Made by a program: the position numbers and the translations under genes
In this document: positions 20,668-31,136 of the stretch, piece by piece
Numbering within the stretch: the stretch's first letter is position 1
Layout: each line of letters begins with the position of its first letter
Assembly (NCBI GenBank): GCA_964036045.1
Contig: OZ038378.1
Coordinates: forward strand, 177,218,341-177,282,340
From: Eutreptiella sp. 'Long Island Sound 2002'
Taxonomy: Eukaryota > Euglenozoa > Euglenophyceae > Eutreptiales > Eutreptiaceae
Direction of reading: 5' to 3'
DNA: 64,000 nucleotides
The notes under the pieces: generated by a model
Databases searched by the model: none
Seen by the model: only the letters and a program-made list of their open reading frames with translations
What the model was told of the DNA's origin: nothing

Positions 20668-22090
20668 TCACATCACATCACATCACATCACATCACATCA
20701 CATCACATCACATCACACCACACCACACCACACCACACCACATCACACCACACCACACCACACCACACCACACCACACCACACCACACCACATCACACCA
20801 CACCACACCACACCACACCACATCACATCACATCACATCACAACGCAACACATCACATCACATCACATCACACCACACCACACCACACCACACCACACCA
20901 CACCACACCACACCACACCAGACCACACCACACCACACCACACCACACCACATCACATCACATCACACCACACCACACCACACCACACCACACCACACCA
21001 CATCACATCACATCACATCACACCACACCACACCACACCACATCACATCACACCACACCACACCACACCACTCCACACCACACCACACCACACCACACCA
21101 CACCATACCACACCACACCACACCACACCACACCACACCACACCACATCACATCACATCACAACACATCACATCACATCACATCACATCACATCACATCA
21201 CATCACATCACATCACATCACATCACATCACATCACATCACATCACATCACATCACATCACATCACATCACATCACACCACTCCACTCCACTCCACACCA
21301 CACCACACCACACCACATCACAGCACACCACACCACATCACATCACATCACATCAAATCACATCACATCACATCACATCACATCACATCACATCACATCA
21401 CATCACATCACATCACATCACATCACATCACATCACATCACACCACACCACTCCACACCACACCACACCACACCACACCACACCACATCACAGCACACCA
21501 CACCACATCACATCACATCACATCACATCACATCACATCACATCACATCACATCACATCACATCACATCACATCACACCACTCCACTCCACACCACACCA
21601 CACCACACCACATCACAGCACAGCACACCACATCACATCACATCACATCACATCACATCACATCACATCACATCACATCACATCACAACACATCACATCA
21701 CATCACATCACATCACATCACATCACATCACATCACATCACATCACATCACATCACATCACATCACATCACACCACTCCACTCCACACCACACCACACCA
21801 CACCACATCACAGCACACCACACCACATCACATCACATCACATCACATCACATCACATCACATCACATCACATCACATCACATCACATCACACCACACCA
21901 CACCACACCACATCACATCACACCACACCACATCACATCACATCACATCACATCACATCACATCACATCACATCACATCACATCACACCACATCACATCA
22001 CATCACATCACATCACATCACATCACATCACATCACATCACATCACATCACATCACACCACACCACAATACATCACATCATATCACATGT
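20668..22090. repeat. pentanucleotide array, CATCA/CACCA alternating blocks (1.4 kb)
   Basis: About 284 tandem 5-bp units, almost all CATCA or CACCA, with rare CAACA, CTCCA, CAGCA and CATAC. The two types occur in runs. A compound block with 'ccactccactccacaccac' followed by 'cacatcacagcacacc' recurs near 21278, 21448, 21575 and 21773, so the array also expanded by duplicating blocks of roughly 125-200 bp. The frame is open only because no unit makes a stop; the His/Thr/Ser product is not regarded as a gene. Confidence 0.95.
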
Positions 22091-22600
22091 GCAAGTTGAT
22101 GACATGCACATACCAAGCACTTCGAAAAGGGGGGGGGGGTTACTATACCCAGGGTCCCTGACTTTCCCGCATGTTGAACGTTTTCCTAGGTTCCATATTT
22201 TCCCATTTTCCACTTGTTCCCAGTAGCATGGCAGTTTCTTGTCCGACCTCGCCCCCCAACAGCACTTGGTGGGTGGGGGGGGGGGGGGAGAAAAGCCTGA
22301 TGGGGGGTTTCGGGTTGAGCGTTGGGGTGGCCCACCAGCAAAACTGACCCTGTTGTTATTCACATACCTAGTTCATGCCTACGGCCATGGTCAAGGAAGC
22401 AAGGTGCAGAATTGGGCAAGAGAAAAGGGGGGGGGGGGGCAAGTCTGATATGGGGGGCAGAGCGCATGTCTGATATTTGGGGGGGGGGCAAAGGCCTATC
22501 ATGGGGGGCTTGGGGGGTCGGGGGTTGGGGGTGATGGTCCATAAAAGTCTGAAGTCTGAAGTCTGATAGCGTATTGGGTTACTATACCCATAGCTGTTGT
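22091..22600. other. no gene recognised; G-run-rich spacer
   Basis: Contains G-runs at 22130-22138, 22275-22288, 22427-22438, 22480-22489 and others. It ends with 'gtctgaagtctgaagtctga' (22547-22566), the phrase also at about 4115-4135. Confidence 0.5.
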
Positions 22601-22700
22601 GTCACACAGCAAATTGGCGAACAGCATAAAAGTGCCAACCCAATTCTGAACCGCATGCCACCACTGGCTCACAATTCACAGCATTCCACGCCCAAATGTC
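22598..22700. repeat. fragment of the interspersed repeat of 2527-3200
   Basis: Matches 2557-2660 ('acacagcaaattggcgaaca' onward to 'attccacgcccaaatg') with one substitution, then diverges. Confidence 0.8.
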
Positions 22701-23453
22701 AGAACTTGGAATGCTATGAAAAGCAGCCCATGCAGCTGCCTCAGTAAGAAACACATCTGCAATGGAATGAGAATTGGGTTTCTTATCAGTCTGCCACTTG
22801 ATCGTGCACTCAGAGCCCTCCACCGCGAGCACCTTACCCCAATGCAAATAAGCCTTGTCGCCTGTACGCAAGTGGTGAGTGAACACTGCACACACTTTGT
22901 CGCCCTTTGAGGCTTTGCGATGCAAATCCTTAGGCACTGACTTGACTGATGGACCGTGCAACGGAGAGAAGGGGGATGGGCTGGGTTTTGGAACTTGTGC
23001 AGGGCCATGCTCCAGGGGAGGGGAAGGGGATGGGCTGGGTTCTGTGACTGGGGCAGAAGCATGCTCCAGGGGAGGGGAAGGGGGTGGGCTGGGTTCTGAG
23101 ACTTGGGCAGGGGCATGTTCCAATGCGGAGGGAGTGGATGGGTTGGGTTCTGGGGCTTGTGCAGGGGACGGGTGGTTCGTTTTGGGTCTCTTTCCACAAA
23201 TGCGCTGCGTTTGTGCTGTCATCGCGGCAAACAAATGCTTCAACGGTGCCCGAACCTTCGCGTAAGGTGGTCGGACATATTCCAAAGGGACCAATCCTTG
23301 GCACTTTCTGCCCACCACTTTGACTTGTACCCAATGAAATGTTGGGGGGATTCCATGCATTTCCGCAAGCCACAGTTGGGTGTTCACGCGGACCGAGGCA
23401 ACGGCACCTGTTACTCCGGACAACGTTTCATCTACCGTATCAGAACTAGTCAT
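22602..23453 (-). CDS. hypothetical protein, Pro-repeat linker and Tudor/SH3-like C-terminal region
   Basis: 283 codons from the ATG at 23453 to TGA at 22602. Residues about 20-80 (VNTQLWLAEMHGIPPTFHWV) have no family I recognise. A proline-rich linker follows with three ~19-residue repeats of the form LEHAPAQVSEPSPPPSPP. The region after it (GDKVCAVFTHH, KAYLHWGKVLAVEG, ECTIKWQTD) has the pattern of a small beta-barrel such as Tudor/Agenet, which is an inference from pattern only. The last ~30 residues come from the interspersed repeat shared with 2575-2680, so the C terminus is captured or truncated by a repeat. Could be a transposon accessory protein or a decaying host gene. Confidence 0.4.
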   Translation of the reverse strand: MTSSDTVDETLSGVTGAVASVRVNTQLWLAEMHGIPPTFHWVQVKVVGRKCQGLVPLEYVRPPYAKVRAPLKHLFAAMTAQTQRICGKRPKTNHPSPAQAPEPNPSTPSALEHAPAQVSEPSPPPSPPLEHASAPVTEPSPSPSPPLEHGPAQVPKPSPSPFSPLHGPSVKSVPKDLHRKASKGDKVCAVFTHHLRTGDKAYLHWGKVLAVEGSECTIKWQTDKKPNSHSIADVFLTEAAAWAAFHSIPSSDIWAWNAVNCEPVVACGSELGWHFYAVRQFAV

Positions 23454-23493
23454 CGCTGCCTCCCTCAAGCATGCCTGGACCTGCCCGACGAAA

Positions 23494-24168
23494 TCTGGCC
23501 AACATGGTTGAGTGCCCTACTTCACAAAATCCAGGCATTACCTATGATCCGTTCAAATGACCTCTCTGCATAGGTCCCCCAGCGAAGGGAAACCCCTGTT
23601 CTCTGAGCAGATGAAATTGTGCACATGGGCTCTGGCCAAGGTGGCTGAGTACCCTACTTTACAACATTCAGACATTACCTGTGATCCTCTCCGATGAACT
23701 CTCTGCATAGGCCCCCCAGCTCCAAAGGGACACCCCTGTTGTGAAACACAAGTTCTGCGTAATGCACCCAAAACCTTCCACATTCATGACATCCCTGCAT
23801 AGGGTACCTCCTCACCGCATGCAGCAGGCAACAAGGAAAGAGGGCCACTGGGTGCATATTGGGTCAGTCCCGAAACCCAGGTTCCCCTACTGTATGAAGT
23901 TGTGAACATGGGCAGGGGTTGGCTTGATGCAGTAGCACTCCTTGTAACCCCCCCGTGCAACTTTTTGAGACATACATGATGATCATGTAAAAATCTTTTT
24001 TTTTAGCGCGGAATCTTTTTTTTTAGCACGGAATCTTTTTTTTTAGCGCGGAATCTTTTCTTTTACCGCGGAATCTTTTTTTTTTAGCGCGAAATCTTTT
24101 TTTTTATGCTAAAAAATAAGATAAGTGCTAAAAATTAAGATTTCGCATCTAAAAAAAAAGCTTGGACC
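23494..24168. repeat. 675-bp direct repeat, left copy
   Basis: Nearly identical to 24904-25580. Within it a ~136-bp tandem duplication starts with 'gctctggccaa', and the 3' part is a run of 'aatctttttttttagcgcgg' units ending in GATTTCGCATCTAAAAAAAAAG. The pair encloses 735 bp. The arrangement resembles long terminal repeats or a segmental duplication. No primer-binding site or protein was found between the copies. Confidence 0.85.
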
Positions 24169-24223
24169 CCCCCCCCCCCCTGGAGGAACGACAGGGGGGG
24201 GGACGACAAGGGGGGGGGGGGGT

Positions 24224-24465
24224 ACATGAAGATGATGTAACCCACTTGATGGCATCGGGACATGCCGCTCTGCAAATGATGCACAAGACGCCTTCCTTGT
24301 GGAGAAGGGCTAAAATGCCGTGGATTTTTGGAAATGCCAAACAAATACAGAACCAGCATCCCTCCCTGTGTGCTCCTTGGTCCGTCCATGTTGACCGCCA
24401 TCTGAAGATATTTGGAACGAGCAAAACTTGAGCATGAAATTATGGGCAAAATTGTGCACCCACTG
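24224..24465. repeat. third copy of the 1260-1480 interspersed repeat
   Basis: Begins 'aagatgatgtaacccacttg' and ends 'gcaaaattgtgca', matching 1263-1490 and 2300-2530. It lies between the two 675-bp repeats, preceded by G- and C-runs at 24168-24221. Confidence 0.85.
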
Positions 24466-24903
24466 AGTAGTGCTTGAAAACAAACTCTACGAGGCAATGC
24501 CACTCAGCTTTGTGCACCGAATAATGCCTCTAAACAAAGTTTGAGCAAGGAATCTGAACGTTGGGACTGACTGGGCAGACAGCAAAAGCTGCAAAAAAAG
24601 AGCATATAATGCAGGAACGGATGTGTTGAATGCAGGGTTCTCAGGAGTTGATCACTATGGCTGGCAGACACTGCAGCACAGTTGCATTTGCCCCACAAAC
24701 ACACTTGTTAGGCATGGGTTGTAAACACTGGAGTGAAAGGGGGGCAATCAGTGCAGCAAATTGTGAAGCATGGGTGTGAAAGGCAAGAAGGAAAGGGGGA
24801 CAGGGGGGTAGGAGTGAGACATTTGTTCCAGCTACCAGCATGTAGTCCCTTCCTCGATCTTGAGACGTCGGTTCCGCTGAGACTTGAAATTGTGCCCCTG
24901 GGC
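24466..24903. other. no gene recognised
   Basis: Unique sequence between the third repeat copy and the right 675-bp repeat; no domain or reading frame of note. Confidence 0.5.
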
Positions 24904-25580
24904 TCTGGCCAACATGGTTGAGTGCCTTACTTTACAAAATCCAGGCATTCCCTATGATCCGTTCAAATGACCTCTCTGCATAGGTCCCCCAGCGAAGGAA
25001 AACCCCTGTTCTCTGAGCAGATGAAATTGTGCACATGGGCTCTGGCCAAGGTGGCTGAGGACCCTACTTTACAACATTCAGACATTACCTGTGATCCTCT
25101 CTGATGAACTCTCTGCATAGGTCCCCCAGCTCCATAGGGACACCCCTGTTGTGAAACACAAGTTCTGCGTAATGCACCCAAAACCTTCCACATTCATGAC
25201 ATCCCTGCATAGGGTACCTCCTCACCGCATGCAGCAGGCAACAAGGAAAGAGGGCCACTGGGTGCATATTGGGTCAGTCCCGAAACCCAGGTTTCCCTAC
25301 TGTATGAAGTTGTGAACATGGGCAGGGGTTGGCTTGATGCAGTAGCACTCCTTGTAAGCCCCCCGGTGCAACTTTTTGAGACATACATGATGATCATGTA
25401 AAAATCTTTTTTTTTGGCGCGGAATCTTTTTTTTTAGCACGGAATCTTTTTTTTTAGCGCGGAATCTTTTCTTTTACCGCGGAATCTTTTTTTTTTAGCG
25501 CGAAATCCTTTTTTTTATGCTAAAGAAGAAGATAAATGCTAATAGAAATAGATTTCGCATCTAAAAAAAAAGCTTGGACC
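24904..25580. repeat. 675-bp direct repeat, right copy
   Basis: Right partner of 23494-24168, offset 1410 bp. Its A/T-rich end has small differences ('ttttttggcgcgg', 'gctaaagaagaagataaat'). Confidence 0.85.
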
Positions 25581-26620
25581 TTCCACGTTCCACCCCATCA
25601 CTGGATTGCTCACACTGTGACAGTTACGTCGAGGAAACAGGCACATTTTGATCAGGCACTTCCTGGCAGCGAGGAATTAGTACTCTATCTCAGTCTTCCC
25701 ATGATAACAGATTAGTGTCATGGCGTCAGGGTGTCAACGCCAGGTCCCACCTCCCGCAGAAGGCAGTTGCCCGCAGTCACGGCTGTGCCTGAGTGGCGCA
25801 ATACAAATTGCATACATGGTGCACGCGTGGTGCACATCTCGTACACACCCCATATTGGTGACGACATTGGTCCAATGCCTCATCCCGATGCGCATAACTC
25901 TTGTCCACAACTAGCTGAGCTTAAGGCTCTACACCGCAATTGACAGCGGAACTTCTTATCGCCCCATGTCATCGGCACGGAGATGTGGGCCTTGGAGTGG
26001 TGGTGTCATGGTGTCATGGTGTCAACGCCAGGTTCCACCTCTCGCAGGAGGCAGTTGCCCGCGGTCCCAGCCGGGCCAGAGTGGCACAATAACGCAGCAA
26101 GTGCAACACCCTGTTCGACGCTCCGCGAACCCCCTCCCCTTTCCCCGCACTGTTGTTGTCCACGCCACACGGCATGGGCAGTTACAGGGCCAACCACACC
26201 GCCGGGCCCCCATACAGGTCCCTGTGCACACAGGGCCCCCAATGTATTCACTTCTGCGAAAAGTACAGGTTGGGGGGGGGGGGAAATTTAGTACGGGAAA
26301 TTTTTTGCCCGGAAAAATTCCGCCAGGGAAAAATTCGGCGACAATCGTTAAAAGTGACTGGAAAAATTGCGCCACACACGTGGTATACTGTTCATATGCG
26401 TTCCTTTCAATGAAAGCCTGCAGAGCAGGGAACAAAGAGGGCAATGTTGCACGCTGCCAGGACAGGCGGGCAGCAGGTTTTGCACTTGGCTTTGCAACAG
26501 ACTTTGCAGCAGGCTGAGCAGGCTTTGGAGCAGGCTGAGCAGCTGGCTGGGCAGCTGGCTGAGCCGCAGGCTGAGCAGCAGGCTCAGCAGCAGGGTGAGC
26601 AGCAGGCCGTAATTAATTCT
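25581..26620. other. no gene recognised; short direct repeats
   Basis: A ~75-bp phrase ('gtgtcaacgccaggt', 'ggcagttgcccgc') occurs at 25729-25800 and 26019-26090. From 26515 to 26605 a run of 'caggctgagcag'-type 12-15 bp repeats leads into the 50-bp array. Confidence 0.55.
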
Positions 26621-27120
26621 GCATGGGCACACACACAGTGCCTTCCGGCCAGCCCAAAGCAACACATTTTGCATGGGCACACACCCAATGCCTTCAGTTC
26701 TGTGAAAAGTAACAAATTTTGCATGGGCACACACCCAATGCCTTCCGGCCTGCCAAAAGTTATAAAATCTGCATGGGCACACACCCAATGCCTTCAGTTC
26801 TGCCAAAAGCAATAAATTCTGCATGGGCACACACGCAATGCCTTCAGTTCTGCCAAAAGCAATAAATTCCGCATGGGCACACACCCAATGCCCCTGGTTC
26901 TGCCAAAAGCAATAAATTTCGCATCGGCACACACCCAGTGGCTTCAGTTCTGCGAAAAGTAAGAAAATCTGCATGGGCACACACCCAATGCCTCTAGTTC
27001 TGTCGGAAGCAATAAATTCTGCATGGGCACACACCCAATGCCTTCAGTTCTGCCAAACGTAATAAATTCTGCATGGGCACACACCCAGTGCTTTCGAATC
27101 TGCCAAAAGCGGCGCAGAGG
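26621..27120. repeat. 50-bp minisatellite, ten units at exact 50-bp spacing
   Basis: 'gcatgggcac' (one unit 'gcatcggcac') begins at 26621 and then every 50 bp to 27071 with no indel. Each unit continues 'acacacccaatgcc', a variable centre ('ttcagttctgccaaaagc') and 'aataaattc'. The minus strand has no stop in any phase of the unit, so frames run through it; this is not taken as coding. Confidence 0.95.
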
Positions 27121-27912
27121 GTGGACGCACGTCAACCCCCACCTCAGCTGCCACACGTCCTGTAGCCGCAGCCGTTACACTGCAGCTCGACGATGCCAGC
27201 CCCCGTCCCGTTACCAATCCAGGGACTAAGGGGAGGATATGCAACCCGCACCTCACCTGCCACATGGCAAGAACCCGGGCCGCAGTGGTGGTGCCTTTGC
27301 TTGACGCGGCCAGCCCCCATCCTGTTACCAAGCCAGGGACTATGGCGGGTGCTGCACCGGTTCCGCAAGCACCGCTGCACTCCTTCTCAGATGCTGCAAG
27401 CACTGCAGCACTCCTTCTCAGCTGCTGCAAGTATTGCAGCTCTCCTTCGCTGCCGCACGGTAGCAGTTCCGGAGCTCCAGCTGCTGCACTGCAGCTTGAC
27501 ACAGTCAGCCCCCGTCCCGTTACCAATCCAAAGACTATGGGGGGGTACTGCCTCCCATTGCACCCGCCGCACGGCGGGGCCCAGGGCCGCAGCGCTGTCC
27601 ATAGCCAACCTGCGTCACAGATGCGCTGTGCCTTGGCTCAGGCTGATTGCACGACCAGCAAAAAGGCTCAAGCTGGACACCCAGCTCTGGGGACTTAAAA
27701 CGGGCCATGTCATTTCATGGCCGTGAGGCAGGAGGATGGGCCCCAGTATCAGATGCCCAAGTGGTTCAATGGATTGAAGAACAAGCTGCTGCAGTCATGA
27801 CCCCGGCGAAGCAGGAAATCATTGACTAGGTGTTGGTGCTGGCCGAGCAACAGGCTGCTGCAAGTCTCCAAGTGCAGCAGAGTTCATAATGCAGTTTCTG
27901 TCAGTTGTGACG
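27121..27912. other. no gene recognised; degenerate ~170-bp repeats
   Basis: 'agccccc(a/g)tcc(c/t)gttaccaa' occurs near 27198, 27312 and 27506, each followed by 'cagggactaagggg'- or 'aagactatgggg'-like sequence, so a unit has been repeated about three times. The first 80 bp downstream of the glycosyltransferase stop should contain its 3' UTR; no clear polyadenylation signal was identified. Confidence 0.45.
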
Positions 27913-29808
27913 TCAGACAATGTGGTCAGTGGGTTCAGGTCCTGTGGCATTGCGCCATATGGCGTTCATCACATTCTCCTTGGTGTAGCGGTAGTCTTCA
28001 AGTCCGTGTCTGGTGGCCTGGCGAAAAGACCAAATGTCTTTCCTGTCGAGATCAAACAAGTGGAGAGATTTAGTGCGGATTTTGTAGTGATCGGGTCGCC
28101 CGTGCAAGCCCTGCATTCTCGAGGCGGAGGCGTGCCTCGTGCCATAGTCAATGATGGCCTCCTCGTTTTTATAAACAAGTGCACTCGCCCCGCCGCTCAT
28201 GTTCGTGGCAACTTTCATGTACAGGAGGTCTTCAGCATTTTTTGTAAGGGTCACAAATCTCCGCTCCCTTTCCCATCGACTGTTGCAATAAAATTCCCAG
28301 AAAAGACTATAGTGCGACACGTGAAACTTTGTCAGAATGAACGGGCAGCCGTCCACAACAGACTTGCTTCCCTTCGTGGTGTAGTTGTGGCTGATGTCTA
28401 TCCACCTGCAGAAAGGTCCAACAACCATTGTGGGGTTCTCTTTCCATGCTTGTAGCATTCCCTTAACCTCGGCAGCAGGCACCAGTATGTCGTCATCAAG
28501 TGTTGCCACCGCCTCCGTAATGATCAGCTCTGATGGTGCAAATCGGTTGGCGAGCGAGTCAACCTTTGGGACCGTGGAGAAATGAATGAACTTTGAATAG
28601 CTGCCGGGACACCGCATCGGTGCCGGTGTGCCAACAGAATGCCGCAACACAACAATGCGCGCAACCACAGCAACTTTGCAGTAGTGCCGCAATAATCGGA
28701 ACATGACAGCTTGTCTGTTACTCATAGGCATGTGCGACATGACGAGGGTGAGACCATCGCGAGACAGCGGTGTGTTAATGCCCAGTAAGATTCGGTGCAT
28801 GTTTGGGTTGTAGTCAGTGCATGCTTTCCGGAAATTGCGTGGAAGTCCGACAGCCTTGGCAGGGTACAAGCCGGTCACGTTGTCCGAAATAACCTGGTAT
28901 GCCGCATTGAAGAAGGAGCCCGAGTCAACAACCTTGGGCGCCTCCTTGGCAAGTGGAACGGTGTAGTTGGATGGGTGGTGATCAGGGTCGTTTGCCACAA
29001 TGTGTGCGCCGATGGCCAGCGTGTTTGTGGAAAAGCTCGTTTGATTATGCAAATTGGGATACAGCATGTGCCAGTCCAACAACAGCATCATTTCGGTGAA
29101 AAACTTTTTCCAGCTCTGCCGCCAATTCAACACTCGACCCATGGCAATTGGCAAGTAATACAGTCCTTGAATAGGCACTCGTGCAGCCATCCACCCCCGA
29201 AACACCTGCCAATGATGTCCTCTGTATGCCGCCCCCCAGCTGCAGGGAAGTTGCTGACGGTACATGTTGCCGGACAATCGGCTGAGAATAGCAGCAACCT
29301 GGGGCTTTCCATACCTGAGCTCATTGAGACGCGGCGTGTACAGACTGACGCCAGCGCAATTTGCGTCGGCAGAACACAAAGGCAATGTTTGTTCAAGCCA
29401 CTCAAACATCGCCACAGACACCTGGATGTCATCCTCAAGGATTATGGCGTATGAGTTGTTCTGCCTTGGGAACCAGGACTCCACCACAGCAGTGATCAAT
29501 CCCCCTTTTATCAACCTAGAGTGAATTGCTACCAAACCGTGCTCCCATTTGAATGACTGCACCATGTCAACAATTGATGAGGACTGATTTGCCTCTAAGT
29601 GAAAGAACAAAGGAACCCGAAGCTGTTTCACCTTGGCTCTTGCAAGCGTCTGAAGCAGGTTACGCAGTGGGGTTTCCCGGTTGTCCACAATGACATGAAC
29701 CTCCAGCTCCCAATCATGAATCCGTAATTCACCTGTTTGTGGATGCTGTGTCCACGCCATGGTGCACACCAATACAACCACCAAGAAAAAAATTGTCACA
29801 TGCTGCAT
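27913..29808 (-). CDS. secretory-pathway glycosyltransferase, two catalytic-type domains, C-terminal GT64 (exostosin-like)
   Basis: 631 codons, intronless, ATG at 29808 to TGA at 27913. Residues 3-18 (HVTIFFLVVVLVCTMA) are a signal peptide or signal anchor, so the enzyme would act in the ER/Golgi lumen. Domain 1 (about 35-260) has a nucleotide-sugar DXD-type motif ILEDDIQVS at 123-131. Domain 2 (about 350-600) matches the GT64/exostosin C-terminal pattern: SKFIHFSTVPKVDSLANRF at 405-422, VATLDDDILVP with DDD at 438-440, MVVGPFCRW about 461-469, and AEDLLYMKVATNMSGG about 525-540, equivalent to the family's 'CEDIAMN' motif. Eight or so N-glycosylation sequons (e.g. NQS, NYT, NVT, NAT) fit a lumenal protein. 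GT64 enzymes transfer HexNAc-type sugars from UDP donors with inversion or retention depending on family; the substrate here is unknown. Codon use is balanced, unlike the G+C-rich repeats around it. Confidence 0.88.
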   Translation of the reverse strand: MQHVTIFFLVVVLVCTMAWTQHPQTGELRIHDWELEVHVIVDNRETPLRNLLQTLARAKVKQLRVPLFFHLEANQSSSIVDMVQSFKWEHGLVAIHSRLIKGGLITAVVESWFPRQNNSYAIILEDDIQVSVAMFEWLEQTLPLCSADANCAGVSLYTPRLNELRYGKPQVAAILSRLSGNMYRQQLPCSWGAAYRGHHWQVFRGWMAARVPIQGLYYLPIAMGRVLNWRQSWKKFFTEMMLLLDWHMLYPNLHNQTSFSTNTLAIGAHIVANDPDHHPSNYTVPLAKEAPKVVDSGSFFNAAYQVISDNVTGLYPAKAVGLPRNFRKACTDYNPNMHRILLGINTPLSRDGLTLVMSHMPMSNRQAVMFRLLRHYCKVAVVARIVVLRHSVGTPAPMRCPGSYSKFIHFSTVPKVDSLANRFAPSELIITEAVATLDDDILVPAAEVKGMLQAWKENPTMVVGPFCRWIDISHNYTTKGSKSVVDGCPFILTKFHVSHYSLFWEFYCNSRWERERRFVTLTKNAEDLLYMKVATNMSGGASALVYKNEEAIIDYGTRHASASRMQGLHGRPDHYKIRTKSLHLFDLDRKDIWSFRQATRHGLEDYRYTKENVMNAIWRNATGPEPTDHIV

Positions 29809-30050
29809 CTATGCCGTGATAAGGTGGTGCATATAACAGCAGAACGCACATCAGAAGGCAAAACAACACAAGCGGCATACCTATTCAGCGTGCGCAACGG
29901 TGGGGGGTGGTGGGGGGCAATTCAATGTGACTGTTTTTCGCATACAGACGTGAAGTTGCTGTGGGAAAATTTGCAATCGGCCTTTGGTGAGGCTTCGTGA
30001 GTATTGAATTCTACTGGGACCTCACAGCCCCAGGAGAACATATCCAAAGT
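29809..30050 (-). promoter_or_regulatory. presumed 5' flank/promoter of the glycosyltransferase gene
   Basis: Position only: the 240 bp upstream of the ATG on the minus strand before the tandem duplication begins. No core promoter motif is firmly identified. Confidence 0.3.
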
Positions 30051-30620
30051 GACACTTCCCTTGCTCCCCCCGCCCCCCATGCAACAAAACATGTAACACG
30101 TAGCAGAAGATGCAAACACGAGGGCACAAGAACCACAAAATGACCCGGAAACTGCCTGTTGCAATAGACAGGCTCTGTGTGCCACTTCTTCTGGTGTGAG
30201 CACTTGACTTTGAAGGGCTACACATGCACAACAGGGGCCACTGGAACCCGCTCTCCAGCTGAAGGCCTGGATGCAGGCTTGGCTGCCACCCAGGCAGCAG
30301 GTTTGGCTGGATTCTTGGTCTGTGCTAGAGCCCCATGACACTTCCCTTGCTCCCCCCGCCCCCCATGCAACAAAACATGTAACACGTAGCAGAAGATGCA
30401 AACACGAGGGCACAGGAACCACAAAATGACCCGGAAACTGCCTGTTGCGATAGACAGGCTCTGTGCGCCACTTCTTCTGGTGTGAGCACTTGACTTTGAA
30501 GGGCTACACATGCACAACAGGGGCCACTGGAACCCGCTCTCCAGCTGAAGGCCTGGATGCAGGCTTGGCTGCCACCCAGGCAGCAGGTTTGGCTGGATTC
30601 TTGGTCTGTGCTAGAGCCCC
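30051..30620. repeat. 284-bp tandem duplication
   Basis: 30051-30334 and 30337-30620 are nearly identical (a few substitutions, e.g. caagaacc/caggaacc, gcaatag/gcgatag). A conserved Ala/Pro-rich frame (minus strand: NPAKPAAWVAAKPASRPSAG) runs through each copy, so it could be a duplicated exon or only a duplicated spacer. Confidence 0.9.
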
Positions 30621-30767
30621 ACCAAGCTCTTCATAATTGACAAATACCCACCCAGTGCTGTTGTCAATTTCCAACGTTCCGGAGGCGGTGTTCTGCTTGC
30701 CAAGGTTGTGGGCCCCCTGGGAGCATGGTGCTGACCACCTGACTCACAGGATAACACAGATGCTGAT

Positions 30768-31136
30768 GTGTCATTGTTGACATCCGTTGATGGTGTTTTG
30801 CCAACTGGTGTTGAAGAAGACAGTGACAGTGCATCCGACACTGAAATTGTGTTGGCAAAGAGTGCACGTGGTGTATGGGGAGTGGCAGAAATTTTTGCCA
30901 ATGGGAAATTGTATTTCACAGATGATGCTCTGGAGGCAAACTGTTTGCCACAGAGGTTGGAGCACCCTGCTAGACCTGCTGCCAAGTGTGCTCCCAAAGC
31001 TGCCAAACCTCGTCTCAAACTTTTGCGGGCAAGGGGGGAGTCTTTGCACTGCGCGCGCACTGCGCTACTTTTAGACTATGTTCCCCCCAAAGAGCCCCCA
31101 AGCACACCCCTTGGAAACGCCCTTAGAAATAAGTGA
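30768..31136 (+). CDS. hypothetical coding fragment
   Basis: 122 codons (in-frame GTG or upstream splice entry; 'ctgactcacag' at 30738-30748 could be a 3' splice site). It encodes an acidic start (VEEDSDSASDTEIV), a central GVWGVAEIFANGKLYFTDDALEANCL and a basic C terminus (KPRLKLLRARG). No family is recognised. The acidic-then-basic composition is more gene-like than neighbouring frames, but it may be an exon of an unrecognised gene or a relic. Confidence 0.3.
   Translation: MSLLTSVDGVLPTGVEEDSDSASDTEIVLAKSARGVWGVAEIFANGKLYFTDDALEANCLPQRLEHPARPAAKCAPKAAKPRLKLLRARGESLHCARTALLLDYVPPKEPPSTPLGNALRNK

Noticed and set aside
20586-22226. 546-codon His/Thr/Ser reading frame on the plus strand, and its twin in another frame
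   Set aside because: It is the translation of the CATCA/CACCA pentamer array, which cannot form stops; two frames are open at once.
26348-27034. 228-codon minus-strand frame through the 50-bp array
   Set aside because: Open in every phase because the unit lacks stops on that strand; no domain.
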